Source of the DNA: Meiothermus sp. Pnk-1
GTDB taxonomy: Bacteria; Deinococcota; Deinococci; Deinococcales; Thermaceae
Reading direction: 5' to 3'
Assembly (NCBI RefSeq): GCF_003226535.1
Contig: NZ_QKOB01000013.1
Span: 1-64,000, forward strand
DNA length: 64,000 bases
In this document: positions 34,346-43,242 of the stretch, piece by piece
How the letters are laid out: the number at the start of each line of letters is the position of its first letter
Numbering within the stretch: position 1 is the first letter of the stretch
Made by a program: the position numbers and the translations under genes
Notes under the pieces: model-generated
Databases searched by the model: none
The model's input: only the letters and a program-made list of their open reading frames with translations
What the model was told of the DNA's origin: nothing

Positions 34346-35686
34346 ATGCGACCCCCCAGCGGCATGACCGCCTTCACCATCGTCTGGTCCGGGCAACTGC
34401 TCTCGCTATTGGGCAGTGCCATGACCCAGTTCGGCATGACCCTCTACGTCTTCAAGGAGACCGAGCGGGCCACGGCCTTGGCTTTGATGGGCTTTTTCAC
34501 CTTCCTGCCGCTGATCCTCTTTAGCCCCACCGCCGGAGCCCTGGTAGACCGCTGGAACCGCAAGCTGGTGATGATGCTCTCGGATATCGCCGGGGGCACG
34601 GTGGGGCTAGCGATTTTTCTCTTGTACTCGAGTGAGCACCTGCAGATCTGGCACCTCTACGCAGGCGGCTTTGTGGTAGGAACCTTCCAGGCTTTCCAGT
34701 GGCCCGCGTACTCGGCGGCCATCAGCACCATGATCCCCAAGGGCCAGTACGCCCGGGCCTCGGGGATGATGTCGCTGGCCGAGTCCGCCTCGCAGGTTAG
34801 CGCGCCCATCCTGGCGGCGGCGCTGCTGGGGTCGATCGGTCTGCAAGGGATCTTGCTCCTCGATATCACCTCGTTCGTGATCGCCATCCTCACCCTGGCA
34901 TGGGTCCACATCCCCCAGCCCAGGGCCAGTGCGGAGGGGCTCCAGGCCCAAGGCAACCTCTTGCAAGAATCTTTGTTTGGCTTTCGCTATATCCTGGCCC
35001 GCCCCAGCCTGCTCGGGTTGCAGACGGTGTTCTTGTGCGTCAACCTGTTTTCCAACTTCGGCTTCACCGTGATGGCCGCGATGATCCTCTCGAGGACCGG
35101 CCAGAACCAGCTGGCGTTGGGCTCGGTGGAGTCGGCGGCAGGGCTCGGCGGGGTGCTGGGTGGACTGTTGCTCTCGGTCTGGGGCGGGCCGAAGCGCAAG
35201 GTGAAAGGGGTGCTCTTCGGCATGGCCCTAAGCGGTCTGCTCGGCACGATCCCGATGGGAATCGGGCAAAGCCTCCCGATCTGGATGGCCGCCGCTTTTT
35301 TGGGTTCGCTCATCATCCCGATCCTGAACGGCTCCAACCAAGCTATCTGGCAGGCTAAAGTACCCCCGGATATCCAGGGCAAGGTGTTCTCGGCACGGCG
35401 GATGATCGCCTGGCTCGCCAGCCCCGTCGCCATGCTCTTGGCCGGGCCCGCTGCCGACCGCCTCTTCAGCCCGGCCCTCATGCCGGGCGGAGCCTTGACC
35501 GACACCTTCGGCCCTCTGGTGGGGGTAGGCCCGGGAGCCGGGATGGGCTTGATGCTGGTGTTGGCCGGGGCAGCGGAGGTGGTCGTGGCCCTGGGGGCGT
35601 ATATGATCCCGGCGATCCGGGGCGCCGAGGAGCTCATCCCCGACCACGCCCAGACCCACGAAGCTACGGCAGGAAGTCCAGGTTAA
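34346..35686 (+). CDS. MFS transporter (multidrug-type)
   Basis: A 446-residue carrier with about 12 helices. The first loops carry FGMTLYVFKETERATALALMGFF and AGALVDRWNRKLVMMLSD, the typical 'G-x-x-x-D-R-x-x-R-K' loop 2-3 motif, as in MdtH/EntS-like exporters. A long C-terminal tail is charged. Its expression is likely controlled by the divergent winged-helix protein. A TATACT near 34300 fits a promoter; the ATG at 34346 could be replaced by that at 34364. Substrate unknown. Confidence 0.82.
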   Translation: MRPPSGMTAFTIVWSGQLLSLLGSAMTQFGMTLYVFKETERATALALMGFFTFLPLILFSPTAGALVDRWNRKLVMMLSDIAGGTVGLAIFLLYSSEHLQIWHLYAGGFVVGTFQAFQWPAYSAAISTMIPKGQYARASGMMSLAESASQVSAPILAAALLGSIGLQGILLLDITSFVIAILTLAWVHIPQPRASAEGLQAQGNLLQESLFGFRYILARPSLLGLQTVFLCVNLFSNFGFTVMAAMILSRTGQNQLALGSVESAAGLGGVLGGLLLSVWGGPKRKVKGVLFGMALSGLLGTIPMGIGQSLPIWMAAAFLGSLIIPILNGSNQAIWQAKVPPDIQGKVFSARRMIAWLASPVAMLLAGPAADRLFSPALMPGGALTDTFGPLVGVGPGAGMGLMLVLAGAAEVVVALGAYMIPAIRGAEELIPDHAQTHEATAGSPG

Positions 35687-35689
35687 ACC

Positions 35690-35987
35690 CCTCAAACCAC
35701 CTGCCGGTCTTGGCCGCCATCGAAGGGCGATGGCGAAGTGCTTCGGGTGGGAAATGGGGCGCTGTCGCGCAGTCTCCCGCATGGCGTGGTGCTCCTCTAC
35801 TGGCCCCGGGCCACACAGGTGACAGGGATGGTGGGCGGAGTTCCTCAGCCGACCTCGAGGTCTTGGCAACGCCCCGACCACAGCCTAGATCGAGCACGGT
35901 TTTCGCTGGGGCATGACCATAGCCGTAAGGGCCGCGCCCCAGTCCATTTGGTCCGATCCGGCGATTTGGCGGTGGAGGTTTTCCCAA
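35690..35987 (-). pseudogene. Remnant of a SAM-dependent methyltransferase
   Basis: A minus-strand frame contains KTVLDLGCGRGVAK, the class I methyltransferase motif I, soon after its start. It then loses sense, while a second frame continues and a plausible C-terminus, GRWFEGFNLDFLP, appears in the first. Total length ~100 codons is far below a full enzyme, so this is likely a frameshifted or deleted relic filling the 323-nt gap between the MFS and DUF72 genes. The call depends mainly on motif I. Confidence 0.35.
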
Positions 35988-36009
35988 GCTCCCAGACTAC
36001 AATCGGCCT

Positions 36010-36810
36010 ATGGAACTCTACCTGGGCACCGGCGGCTATACCAACGACGACTGGGTGGGCCTGCTCTACCCCCCCGAGGCCAAGCGAGAGGAGTGGCTTT
36101 CGATCTATGCGCAACACTTCAACGCAGTGGAGCTGAACTCTTCGTTCTACAACATCCCCGGCCGCAAGGCCTTCGGCGGGATGCTCAAGAAAAGCGGGGG
36201 CCGGGTGCACTGGGCCATCAAGATCCACCAGTCCATGACCCACGACCGAAGCGCTACCGACGAGGACTACCAGCGCCTCTTCGAATCGGTGGCCCCCCTG
36301 CGCGAGGCGGGTGTGCTCGGTCCCTTTTTGGCCCAGTTCCCCCAGTCCTTCCACCGCACCCCCGAAAACCGCAAGTATCTGGCCACCTTGGCGGAGCGCT
36401 TCGCCGATCAAGGGCTGGCTCCGGGCGGCCTCGCGGTGGAGTTCCGCCACGCCTCCTGGGACAACGACGAAGTGCGTGCGGCGTTCAGGAAAGCTGGCCT
36501 GATCTGGGTCAGCCCCGACTACCCGCCGCTCCCAGGTCTGCCCAAAAACCAGCTCCACCTCACCAGCGAAGTGGCCTACATCCGGCTCTCAGGGCGTAAC
36601 AAGGAGAAGTGGTACGAGGGCAAAAACCAGTCCGAGCGGCATGACTATCGTTACACCGCCGAGGAGTTGGGCTTTTGGGTGCATTCCCTGGTAGAGGCCC
36701 AGGAAGAGGAGAACATCACCCAAGCCTGGTTTATTTTCAACAACACGACAAAGGGCCATGCCCTCGAGAACCTGCGGATGCTGCGGGGGTTGCTCGAGAC
36801 CTATTTGTAG
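36010..36810 (+). CDS. DUF72 (YecE) family protein
   Basis: A 266-residue TIM-barrel-like protein starting LYLGTGGYTNDDWVGLLYP, with YAQHFNAVELNSSFYNIP, KIHQSMTHDR and the C-terminal FIFNNTTKGHALENLRML; these are the hallmark blocks of DUF72. No biochemical function is settled for the family. TACAAT (35998-36003) is 6 nt before the ATG, so the mRNA should be leaderless. Confidence 0.88.
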   Translation: MELYLGTGGYTNDDWVGLLYPPEAKREEWLSIYAQHFNAVELNSSFYNIPGRKAFGGMLKKSGGRVHWAIKIHQSMTHDRSATDEDYQRLFESVAPLREAGVLGPFLAQFPQSFHRTPENRKYLATLAERFADQGLAPGGLAVEFRHASWDNDEVRAAFRKAGLIWVSPDYPPLPGLPKNQLHLTSEVAYIRLSGRNKEKWYEGKNQSERHDYRYTAEELGFWVHSLVEAQEEENITQAWFIFNNTTKGHALENLRMLRGLLETYL

Positions 36811-36811
36811 G

Positions 36812-38002
36812 CTACAAGTTGGCCTCGAGCCTCCCCACGTCGCTTCGGCTCAAAAAGAACAGGATCCCCAGCATGATCAGCAGCGCCGAGAACACATAAG
36901 GATACGGCGGGTGCAAGCCGTAAAGGCTCGTCCCCACCATCGGCCCCAACATCCGCCCCAGGGCCTGGGCCGAGCTCGAGAGCCCCGCCACCACCCCCTG
37001 CTCGGCATCCGAGACCGCCAGCGACTGCGCGGCTGTGACCCCAGGGGTGGCCAGCGCCCCACCCGCCCCCAAGAGCACCAGGGAAAGGGTGAGGGTAGGA
37101 AATGAGCTCGAGAGCACCAGCCCCACGTACCCCGCCAACGCGAGCGGCAACCCTACCGCCAGCAACCGGCGCGGGGGCCATTTCACCCACCGCACCAAAA
37201 AGCCCTGGATAAACACGGCTACCAGCCCAAATACCGCCAGGGCGATCCCCACCGTCTGCGCGGTGCGCTCGGCGCTGAGGGAGAGCCGGTCTTGATAGTA
37301 GAAGGCCACCGTCTGCTCCATCGCCACCGAGGAGAGGTTGAGGATAAAGCCCAACAGCAGGATCGGCCAGATGCGCGGGTCAAAAATCGAAAGCTTGGGC
37401 GGTTGGGCGGGCCGCGCCTCCGCGGTGCGGGATTCGGGGAGGACGAAATAGACGAAAATCGCGTTCAAAACCGCCAACGAGGCCGAGAACAGCACCGGAA
37501 CCAGCAACCCAAACCCCGAGAGCACCGCGCCGATGGCCGGGCCGAAGATCACCCCCAGCCCGAAGGCCGCCCCCAAAAGGGCGAAGCCCTGGGTGCGGTC
37601 CTCTCGGCTGGTGATATCGGCCAAGTAGGCCTGGGCGGTGGGCAGGGTGGCCGAGGAGAAGGCCCCACCCAAAAGCCGCGCCCCCAGCATGCTGAGGTAC
37701 AGCGGCAGGCCGGCTAGGGTTTCCCGGAAGCCTAGCCAACCCAAAAAGGTGAAGAGGAAAAACCCCATCGCGAAGCCCAAGATGCCTAAAAGCAGGATCG
37801 GTTTGCGGCCCGCCGTCTCGCTACGGCGACCCCAGTAGGGGGCCAGCAAAAACTGCATCACGGCGTACCCGGTAGAGAACAGGCCCACCTGGAACTCGGA
37901 GAAGCCCAGTTCACGGCCCAGCGGCCCGATGATAGGAAACAGGACCGAAAGGCCAAGGATGGAGTTGAACAGGGTGAGAAATAGCAGCGGCAAAGGACGC
38001 AT
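36812..38002 (-). CDS. MFS transporter (TetA-like drug/H+ antiporter 1)
   Basis: A 396-residue carrier with 12 helices. Loop 2-3 reads GRRSETAGRKPILLLG, helix 4-5 has ARLLGGAFSSATLPTAQAYLADITSREDRTQGFALLGAAFGLG (the antiporter motif C region), both typical of TetA-type exporters. The start at 38002 is chosen because TACACT ends 7 nt upstream; an in-frame ATG at 38056 has no support. Convergent with the DUF72 gene, one base apart. Confidence 0.82.
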   Translation of the reverse strand: MRPLPLLFLTLFNSILGLSVLFPIIGPLGRELGFSEFQVGLFSTGYAVMQFLLAPYWGRRSETAGRKPILLLGILGFAMGFFLFTFLGWLGFRETLAGLPLYLSMLGARLLGGAFSSATLPTAQAYLADITSREDRTQGFALLGAAFGLGVIFGPAIGAVLSGFGLLVPVLFSASLAVLNAIFVYFVLPESRTAEARPAQPPKLSIFDPRIWPILLLGFILNLSSVAMEQTVAFYYQDRLSLSAERTAQTVGIALAVFGLVAVFIQGFLVRWVKWPPRRLLAVGLPLALAGYVGLVLSSSFPTLTLSLVLLGAGGALATPGVTAAQSLAVSDAEQGVVAGLSSSAQALGRMLGPMVGTSLYGLHPPYPYVFSALLIMLGILFFLSRSDVGRLEANL

Positions 38003-38090
38003 CGGCCCCCAGTGTACGCCCAAGGTCGGGGGGGACAATTGTCCAGGGCGACACATACCTCAGCTCGGGATGGCAAGGTAGGATAGGGCA

Positions 38091-38729
38091 ATGCATCTGC
38101 TCTCGGTCAACGTCGGCTCGGCTCGAGGCCTCCAGGTTGGGCCGCGTACGGTCTCGACGGGCATCTACAAGACCCCGGTAGCCCATCCGGTGCGGGTAGG
38201 GAAGCTGGGCCTCGAAACCGACACCATATCCGACCACAAGCACCACGGCGGCCCCGACCAGGCGGTGTACGTCTACTCCGCTGATGATTACGCCTGGTGG
38301 GCCGAGCAACTGGGGCACCCCCTCGAGCCGGGAACCTTCGGGGAGAACCTGACCTTCTCCACCTTTGGAGCGGAACCGGTGAGGATTGGGGACCGCTTCC
38401 AGGTGGGGGCGGTGCTGCTCGAGGTGAGCGCACCCCGCATTCCCTGCGGGGTCTTCGCCGCCCGGATGGGCGACCCCGGCTGGGTCAGGAAGTTCAAGCA
38501 GGCTGCCCGGCCCGGGTTTTACGCGCGGGTGCTGGAGGAAGGGGTGGTGCGGGCTGGTGAACGGCTCGAGCGCATCCCCACCCAAGCCGATTACCCCACC
38601 CTTCAGGACCTCTTCACCCTCTGGTACGAAAGCCAGCCCGACCCCGCCAGGCTGCACTGGGTGTTGCAGGCCCCCCTGGCGATCCGAGCGCGAAGAGAGT
38701 ATGAGGAAAGGTTGAAGGCTAAAAGCTAG
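38091..38729 (+). CDS. MOSC-domain protein (YiiM-like)
   Basis: A 212-residue MOSC protein: LSVNVGSARGL, DTISDHKHHGGPDQAVYVYS, EPGTFGENLTFSTFG, and the conserved cysteine in RIPCGVF (~residue 120). YiiM-type proteins use a molybdenum cofactor to reduce N-hydroxylated bases. The moaD-moaE fusion elsewhere in the window shows the cofactor is made. TAGGAT (38079-38084) ends 6 nt before the ATG; leaderless mRNA likely. Confidence 0.87.
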   Translation: MHLLSVNVGSARGLQVGPRTVSTGIYKTPVAHPVRVGKLGLETDTISDHKHHGGPDQAVYVYSADDYAWWAEQLGHPLEPGTFGENLTFSTFGAEPVRIGDRFQVGAVLLEVSAPRIPCGVFAARMGDPGWVRKFKQAARPGFYARVLEEGVVRAGERLERIPTQADYPTLQDLFTLWYESQPDPARLHWVLQAPLAIRARREYEERLKAKS

Positions 38730-38742
38730 TGCTTTGGGTCGT

Positions 38743-38791
38743 ACGTCGTACGCCATACGCAATACGCAAAACGCCAGACGCTAAACGCGGG
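38743..38791 (+). repeat. Tandem heptanucleotide repeat, seven ACGCNNN units
   Basis: Seven units of exactly 7 nt, each beginning ACGC (ACGT in the first): the variable parts are CGT (first), CAT, AAT, AAA, CAG, TAA, GGG. It lies in the convergent gap between the MOSC gene and the subtilase gene. The unit is fixed in length and core but variable in the last three bases, which is unlike simple slippage. Confidence 0.7.
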
Positions 38792-38866
38792 GGAAAAAAT
38801 CGGGACGGCGTACCGCCGTACACCTAGGGGACCGATCCTCTTCGTTCGACGTACGGACCCGCTGTT

Positions 38867-40414
38867 TTACGGCTTCTGCATCCAGAACTCATACGGCCCC
38901 GAGCCGCTGTAGGCGTAGATCTGCCAGATGTAGTAGCCAGATTGTCCGGTGTAGCTGATGTTTTCGTCGCGAGCTTCGGTAGCTGAGCTGGCCACTACCT
39001 CCCAGGCCGAGCCGTTCCAGCGCCACAGGTAGAGGTCGTAGTCGGTGCCGCTCGAGCCCTTGAGCCAGCCCTTGATGATGCCGCTGGCGGCCTGGAAGTA
39101 GGTGCCGTTCGGCTGGTAGGCCACGTCGCCGGGGCCGCTCAAGGAGCCGGTGTACTTCTCGCAGCCCGTGCAGGGGGCGTCGCTGGGAGGTGGGGTGGGG
39201 CTGCCGCCGGAGTTCCCTTGCAGGTTGAAGAGGAGCCGGTTGGGCGAGCCGTCGCCGGGGTTTTGCACCTTTGCGCTGGTGGACCCATCCAGGATCGCCG
39301 CGTTCACCGCGTCGGGGCTGGCCCCTTGGTGGTTTTCCAAGTAGAGGGCTGCCACCCCGGCCACGAAGGGGGCCGCCATGGAAGTTCCACTTTGGAGCTG
39401 GTCACCACCGTTGATCCAAGCCGAGCGGATATTCTCGCCGGGGGCGAACAGGTCGAGGCAGTTCCCGTAGTCGGAGAACGAGGAGCGGGCGTCATTGGGA
39501 GCGGTGGAGCCCACCGTGAGGGCCTGGCTGACCCGCGCCGGGGAGCTGGCGCAGGCATCGCGGGCGAAGTTGCCCGCCGCCACCGCATAGGGGATGCCCG
39601 AGGCGATGGAGTTGCGCACCGCGTCGTCGAGGGCGGTGGAGTCGCCGGCCTCGAGGCTGAGATTAGCCACCGCGGGTTTCTGGGCGTTCTTGGTCACCCA
39701 TTCCACCCCAGCGATCACATCGGCGACGGTTCCGGAGCCGTCACAGCCCAGCACCCGGACCGCATAGAGGGTCGCGCCCTTGGCCACCCCATAGGTGTTC
39801 CCCCCGATGATCCCGGCCACGTGGGTGCCGTGCCCGTAGCAGTCCTGGCCGTTCCCGCCGGTGGCGTCAAAGCCGACTTTGGCCCGCCTGCCGAACTCGG
39901 GGTGGTCGGTCTGGATGCCGGTGTCGATCACGTAGGCGTTCACCCCCGCGCCGGTGGCGGTGTAGGTGTACTTGCCATCCAGCGGAAGGTTGCGCTGGTC
40001 GATGCGGTCCAGGCCCCAGTCGGGGTTGTTTTGGATGGCCGTCACCACCACCTTCTGGTCGGCCTCGACATAGGCCACGTTGGGGTTGCGGCGGTACTGC
40101 TCGAGTTCGCTGTCGGGGATCACCGCCGCGAAGCCCTTGACGGCGGCGGTGTAAACCTGCAACACCCGCACGCCGGGCCGCTGGCTTTGCAGGCCGACCT
40201 GGTGCTGCGCCTCCGTCCCGCTCACCCCTTTCTTGAACACCACGATGTAGCGCCCAGGGATGCGGTCGGGATTGTCCAGGTTATACACCGGGGCCAACTC
40301 CGAGGTATTCCCCTCGCCGATGGAGGGCGGTTGGGTAGCCGGGGGGCTCGAGGGGCTACACGCGACCAGGGCCAACACTCCGAGGAACGCAGTAAAAACC
40401 CATGTTCTTCGCAT
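38867..40414 (-). CDS. Subtilisin-like serine protease (aqualysin/proteinase K type), lipoprotein-like signal
   Basis: A 515-residue S8 protease. Signal segment [18 protein letters not shown] has a lipobox-like LVAC. An I9 inhibitor prodomain ([12 protein letters not shown] to VEADQKV) is followed by the catalytic triad: Asp in YVIDTGIQ, His in YGHGTHVAG, Ser in [12 protein letters not shown]. The C-terminal ~110 residues, after a Gly-Ser-Pro linker and CTGC, form a PPC-like beta domain ([19 protein letters not shown]). ATG 40414 follows GAGGGGAG. Secreted or surface-bound protein degradation is its likely job. Confidence 0.93.
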   Translation of the reverse strand: MRRTWVFTAFLGVLALVACSPSSPPATQPPSIGEGNTSELAPVYNLDNPDRIPGRYIVVFKKGVSGTEAQHQVGLQSQRPGVRVLQVYTAAVKGFAAVIPDSELEQYRRNPNVAYVEADQKVVVTAIQNNPDWGLDRIDQRNLPLDGKYTYTATGAGVNAYVIDTGIQTDHPEFGRRAKVGFDATGGNGQDCYGHGTHVAGIIGGNTYGVAKGATLYAVRVLGCDGSGTVADVIAGVEWVTKNAQKPAVANLSLEAGDSTALDDAVRNSIASGIPYAVAAGNFARDACASSPARVSQALTVGSTAPNDARSSFSDYGNCLDLFAPGENIRSAWINGGDQLQSGTSMAAPFVAGVAALYLENHQGASPDAVNAAILDGSTSAKVQNPGDGSPNRLLFNLQGNSGGSPTPPPSDAPCTGCEKYTGSLSGPGDVAYQPNGTYFQAASGIIKGWLKGSSGTDYDLYLWRWNGSAWEVVASSATEARDENISYTGQSGYYIWQIYAYSGSGPYEFWMQKP

Positions 40415-40514
40415 ACTCCCCTCACGGTAGAGGGGCAAACCCGAAGCAGTATGCAGATCGCATTAAAAGCGCTTTAGACGAAGCCCTTGGCTCAACCCTC
40501 GCTCAAGACCGGGC

Positions 40515-40871
40515 TCATCGGCGTGAACGCCAAGTCTCGGCATACACGTCGCGGAACACCCCGGCGATGGGCGCATGCGGCTTGTGGACACGCACGGTAA
40601 GTCCCTCGAGCCGGGGGAATTCCCGCATGAGCCGCTCAGCCAGGTGATCGGCCAGGGCCTCGATGAGGTAAAACCGCTCCCGCGTCACCACCGAGGCTAC
40701 CGCCTCGTACACCTTGCCGTAGTCCACCGTCTCCTCGAGCCGGTCCCCCTTGCCCTCGAAGGCCACCTCCATCTCCACGTCCACGATGAACCGCGCACCC
40801 AAGCGCCCCTCCTCGGGCATCACCCCGTGGTGCGCGTGAAACTCGAGGCCCGCCAGCACGATCCGCCCCAT
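40515..40871 (-). CDS. folB: Dihydroneopterin aldolase
   Basis: A 118-residue FolB: GLEFHAHHGVMPEEGRLGARFIVDVEM, then YLIEALADHLAERL with the active-site Glu, and VRVHKPHAPI with the catalytic Lys. It cleaves 7,8-dihydroneopterin in folate synthesis. It starts immediately after the folP stop on the same strand, so both are in one operon. Confidence 0.93.
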   Translation of the reverse strand: MGRIVLAGLEFHAHHGVMPEEGRLGARFIVDVEMEVAFEGKGDRLEETVDYGKVYEAVASVVTRERFYLIEALADHLAERLMREFPRLEGLTVRVHKPHAPIAGVFRDVYAETWRSRR

Positions 40872-41690
40872 CTACCCCACCGCCTCCCAAACGTCCAGGG
40901 CCTCCCGGTGGGCCTTCACATCATGAACGCGCAAGATGCGGGCTCCCTTCATCACCCCGTAGAGGTGCATCGCCACCGAGCCCACCACCCGGTCCTCGGG
41001 CCGCTCCACCCTGGTGAGTTCTCCGATGGTGCGCTTGCGGCTGGCCCCGAGCAGCACCGGATGCCCCAGCTCCACCAGTTGATCCAGGTGGCGCACCAGC
41101 TCGAGGTTCCCCGCCGCCTTCTTGCCGAAGCCGAACCCCGGATCGAGCACCACCTGAGGAACCCCAGCGGCTAGGGCTTTCTCGGCCTGCGCCGACAAAA
41201 ACCCCTTGACCTCCGCTACCACGTCGGCGTACTCGGCGTGCTGCTGCATGGTGGCTGGGTCGGGCACCGGCATGTGCATGATGACTGCCGGGACCTGATA
41301 TCTAGCGCAAAGCTCGAGTATCCGCCCATCGCGCAGCCCGGTCACGTCGTTGAGCAAGTGGGCGCCCATGGCCAGGGCTTCGGCGGCGACCTCCGGCTTG
41401 CGGGTGTCGATGCTGAGCGGGATACCCAACGGGAGCAGGGCCTCGAGGACCGGCAGCACCCGCCTCCTTTCCTCCTCCGGCGATACCGGAAGGGCTCCGG
41501 GGCGGGTGGACTCCCCGCCCAGGTCGAGGAGGTCCGCACCCTCAGCGATCATCTCACGGGCTCGAGCGAGGGCGGCTTCCACCTCCTGATACTTTCCGCC
41601 GTCGGAAAAGGAATCCGGGGTGAGGTTCAAAATCCCCATCAAGCGCACTCGAGACAAATCCAAGCTGTGCTCACGCAGGTGCAGGATCAC
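40872..41690 (-). CDS. folP: Dihydropteroate synthase
   Basis: A 272-residue TIM-barrel enzyme joining p-aminobenzoate to the pterin. Signatures: MGILNLTPDSFSDGG, DLGGESTRPG, SIDTRKPEVA, LNDVTG, LDPGFGFGK and GASRKRTIG (Lys/Arg pABA site). The start is GTG at 41690, with TAAAAT (41697-41702, minus strand) ending 6 nt before it, so translation probably begins at the very 5' end of the mRNA. folB follows directly. Confidence 0.95.
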   Translation of the reverse strand: MILHLREHSLDLSRVRLMGILNLTPDSFSDGGKYQEVEAALARAREMIAEGADLLDLGGESTRPGALPVSPEEERRRVLPVLEALLPLGIPLSIDTRKPEVAAEALAMGAHLLNDVTGLRDGRILELCARYQVPAVIMHMPVPDPATMQQHAEYADVVAEVKGFLSAQAEKALAAGVPQVVLDPGFGFGKKAAGNLELVRHLDQLVELGHPVLLGASRKRTIGELTRVERPEDRVVGSVAMHLYGVMKGARILRVHDVKAHREALDVWEAVG

Positions 41691-41702
41691 AAGCGCATTT
41701 TA

Positions 41703-42060
41703 GGGCCGGATCGAGAATCTCGCTGCGGTAGGCGGGATTCGGCACCTGGCCGGGGCCGACCAGATAGCCCTCGCGGGGCGCTCCGGCGCGCTCATGACCG
41801 TGCTCCTACATCCAGAGGGTGAGGGCCTGGTCTCGAGGTGGACACCGGGCCTACCGGAGGGGAGCGGCTCGCCCACCATCCGGGCGGCGACCATCATCGT
41901 CCCCCATGCCGAACTTGGCCAGGTCATAACCCCTCTGGGTGGTCCAGACCCTGGTTCTTGAGGGCGTAGGAGGGCCACGCCTGCGAGGTTTGGGGTCGCC
42001 GTGGCCATCCGCCATTCATGGGGGTACGTCCACCACTTCTCGACCGAGAGCAGACGACCC
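41703..42060 (-). other. About 360 nt without an intact gene; possible decayed coding DNA
   Basis: Between folP and the tRNA-Ser terminator no frame looks real over its whole length. On the minus strand, short protein-like stretches appear in different frames, for example WWTYPHEWRM, YDLAKFGMGDDDG and EGYLVGPGQVPNPAYRSEIL. This is what a gene with several frameshifts would look like, but no family is recognised. Confidence 0.3.
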
Positions 42061-42088
42061 CAAAGAAAAAGGACTGGTTTCCCAGTCC
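42061..42088 (-). terminator. Terminator after the tRNA-Ser pair
   Basis: Minus strand GGACTGG, GAAA loop, CCAGTCC (42071-42088), then TTTTTCTTTG. A perfect 7-bp stem with a good U-run, 5 nt beyond the tRNA CCA end. Confidence 0.9.
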
Positions 42089-42092
42089 CTGT

Positions 42093-42187
42093 TGGCGGAG
42101 AGGGGGGGATTCGAACCCCCGATAGGGGCTTTAGTCCCCTATAACGGTTTAGCAAACCGCCGCCTTCAGCCACTCGGCCACCTCTCC
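42093..42187 (-). tRNA. tRNA-Ser(GCT)
   Basis: A 95-nt class II tRNA: acceptor GGAGAGG/CCTCTCC, anticodon loop TTTGCTAAA (anticodon GCT), a long variable arm (ATAGGGGACTAAAGCCCCTAT), TTCGAAT T-loop, encoded CCA. Confidence 0.96.
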
Positions 42188-42225
42188 AAAAACTCCCTTG
42201 TCCGCTCCCCTCAACGGGGTCAGCT

Positions 42226-42316
42226 TGGCGGAGGGAGAGGGATTCGAACCCCCGATGGGCTTGGCGCCCATAGCGGTTTTCAAGACCGCCGCCTTCAACC
42301 GCTCGGCCATCCCTCC
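42226..42316 (-). tRNA. tRNA-Ser(TGA)
   Basis: A 91-nt class II tRNA: acceptor GGAGGGA/TCCCTCC, anticodon loop CTTGAAA (anticodon TGA), variable arm built on ATGGGCG/CGCCCAT, encoded CCA. It is 38 nt upstream of tRNA-Ser(GCT) on the same strand and shares its promoter and terminator. Confidence 0.96.
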
Positions 42317-42350
42317 AAAAGCGAGGTCACCCTCGTATGGCCGCTCTATC

Positions 42351-42379
42351 ACTATGCGAAAGGGCGGGGCAGTTGTCAA
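42351..42379 (-). promoter_or_regulatory. Promoter of the tRNA-Ser pair
   Basis: Minus strand TTGACA (42374-42379), 17-nt spacer, CATAGT (42351-42356). Transcription would start about 28 nt before the first tRNA. Confidence 0.75.
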
Positions 42380-42397
42380 GCTGAGAGGGCAGGAGCC

Positions 42398-43189
42398 CTA
42401 CCCTTCCTCCGAGAGGTCCATGCCCATGATGGAATAGCCAGCATCCACATACACCGTCTGCCCGGTAGTGCCTGAAGAGAGCGGCGAGAGCAGGTAGAAG
42501 CCCAGGTTGCCCACCTCCTCGTGGGTGATCATGCGCTTTAGGGGGGCGATGGCACTATATTTGGCGGTCATCTTGCGGAAACCGGGAATGCTCATGGCCG
42601 CCACGGTGCGGGCGGCCCCTGCGCTTACCGCGTTGACCCGCACGTTCTTGGGGCCGAGTTCGTACGCCAAGTAGCGTACGCTGGCCTCGAGCGCAGCCTT
42701 GGCGATGGCCATCACGTTGTACTTGGGGACCACCTTCTCGGCGGCGTAGTAGGTCAGGGTGATGATCGAACCCCCCGGATTCAATAGCGCTTCGGCCTCA
42801 CGGGCCACCGCCACCAAAGAATAGGCCGAGACCTGGAGGGCGGTGTTCCAGTCGGCGGCGGTGGTCTCGATGAAACGGCCCTCCATCGCCTGACGGGGGG
42901 CATAGGCGATGGAGTGCACCAAGTAGTCGAGGCTTCCCCACTTCTCCTTGAGGTCGGCGAACATGGCCTTGAGGGCCGTTTCGTTGGTTACGTCTACCTC
43001 GTAGAGCAGCACCCCCGGGATGTCCGCGGTGAGCTTGTGCAACTTATCGCGTAAGCGTTCACCCTGGTAGCTGAAGGCCAGACTCGTACCAGCCTGGCGC
43101 AGCTTTTGGGCGATCGGCCAGGCCAGGCTGTGCTCGTTGGTCACGCCCATCACCAGGGCACGCTTGCCGGAAAGGTCAATCTCCATCAT
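42398..43189 (-). CDS. fabI: Enoyl-[acyl-carrier-protein] reductase
   Basis: A 263-residue FabI, the last step of fatty-acid elongation. NADH motif in ALVMGVTNEHSLAW, SIAYAP, and the catalytic Tyr157-x6-Lys164 in YNVMAIAKAAL preceded by LTYYAAEKVVP; AISAG-type loop is AVSAGAARTVAA. A TAGAAT box (43196-43201, minus) ends 6 nt before the ATG at 43189, which selects this start over the adjacent ATG at 43186. Confidence 0.95.
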   Translation of the reverse strand: MMEIDLSGKRALVMGVTNEHSLAWPIAQKLRQAGTSLAFSYQGERLRDKLHKLTADIPGVLLYEVDVTNETALKAMFADLKEKWGSLDYLVHSIAYAPRQAMEGRFIETTAADWNTALQVSAYSLVAVAREAEALLNPGGSIITLTYYAAEKVVPKYNVMAIAKAALEASVRYLAYELGPKNVRVNAVSAGAARTVAAMSIPGFRKMTAKYSAIAPLKRMITHEEVGNLGFYLLSPLSSGTTGQTVYVDAGYSIMGMDLSEEG

Positions 43190-43242
43190 GGCGGTATTCT
43201 ACCGCCCAGGAGGGGTAGACTGTACGCAAAGGAGAGTCCCCC

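Noticed and set aside
38743-38791. CRISPR-like array
   Set aside because: Units are 7 nt with no spacers; far too short for CRISPR, and no cas genes are present.
39218-40477. 419-codon plus-strand frame opposite the subtilase gene
   Set aside because: Antisense shadow; the subtilase has all catalytic motifs on the other strand.
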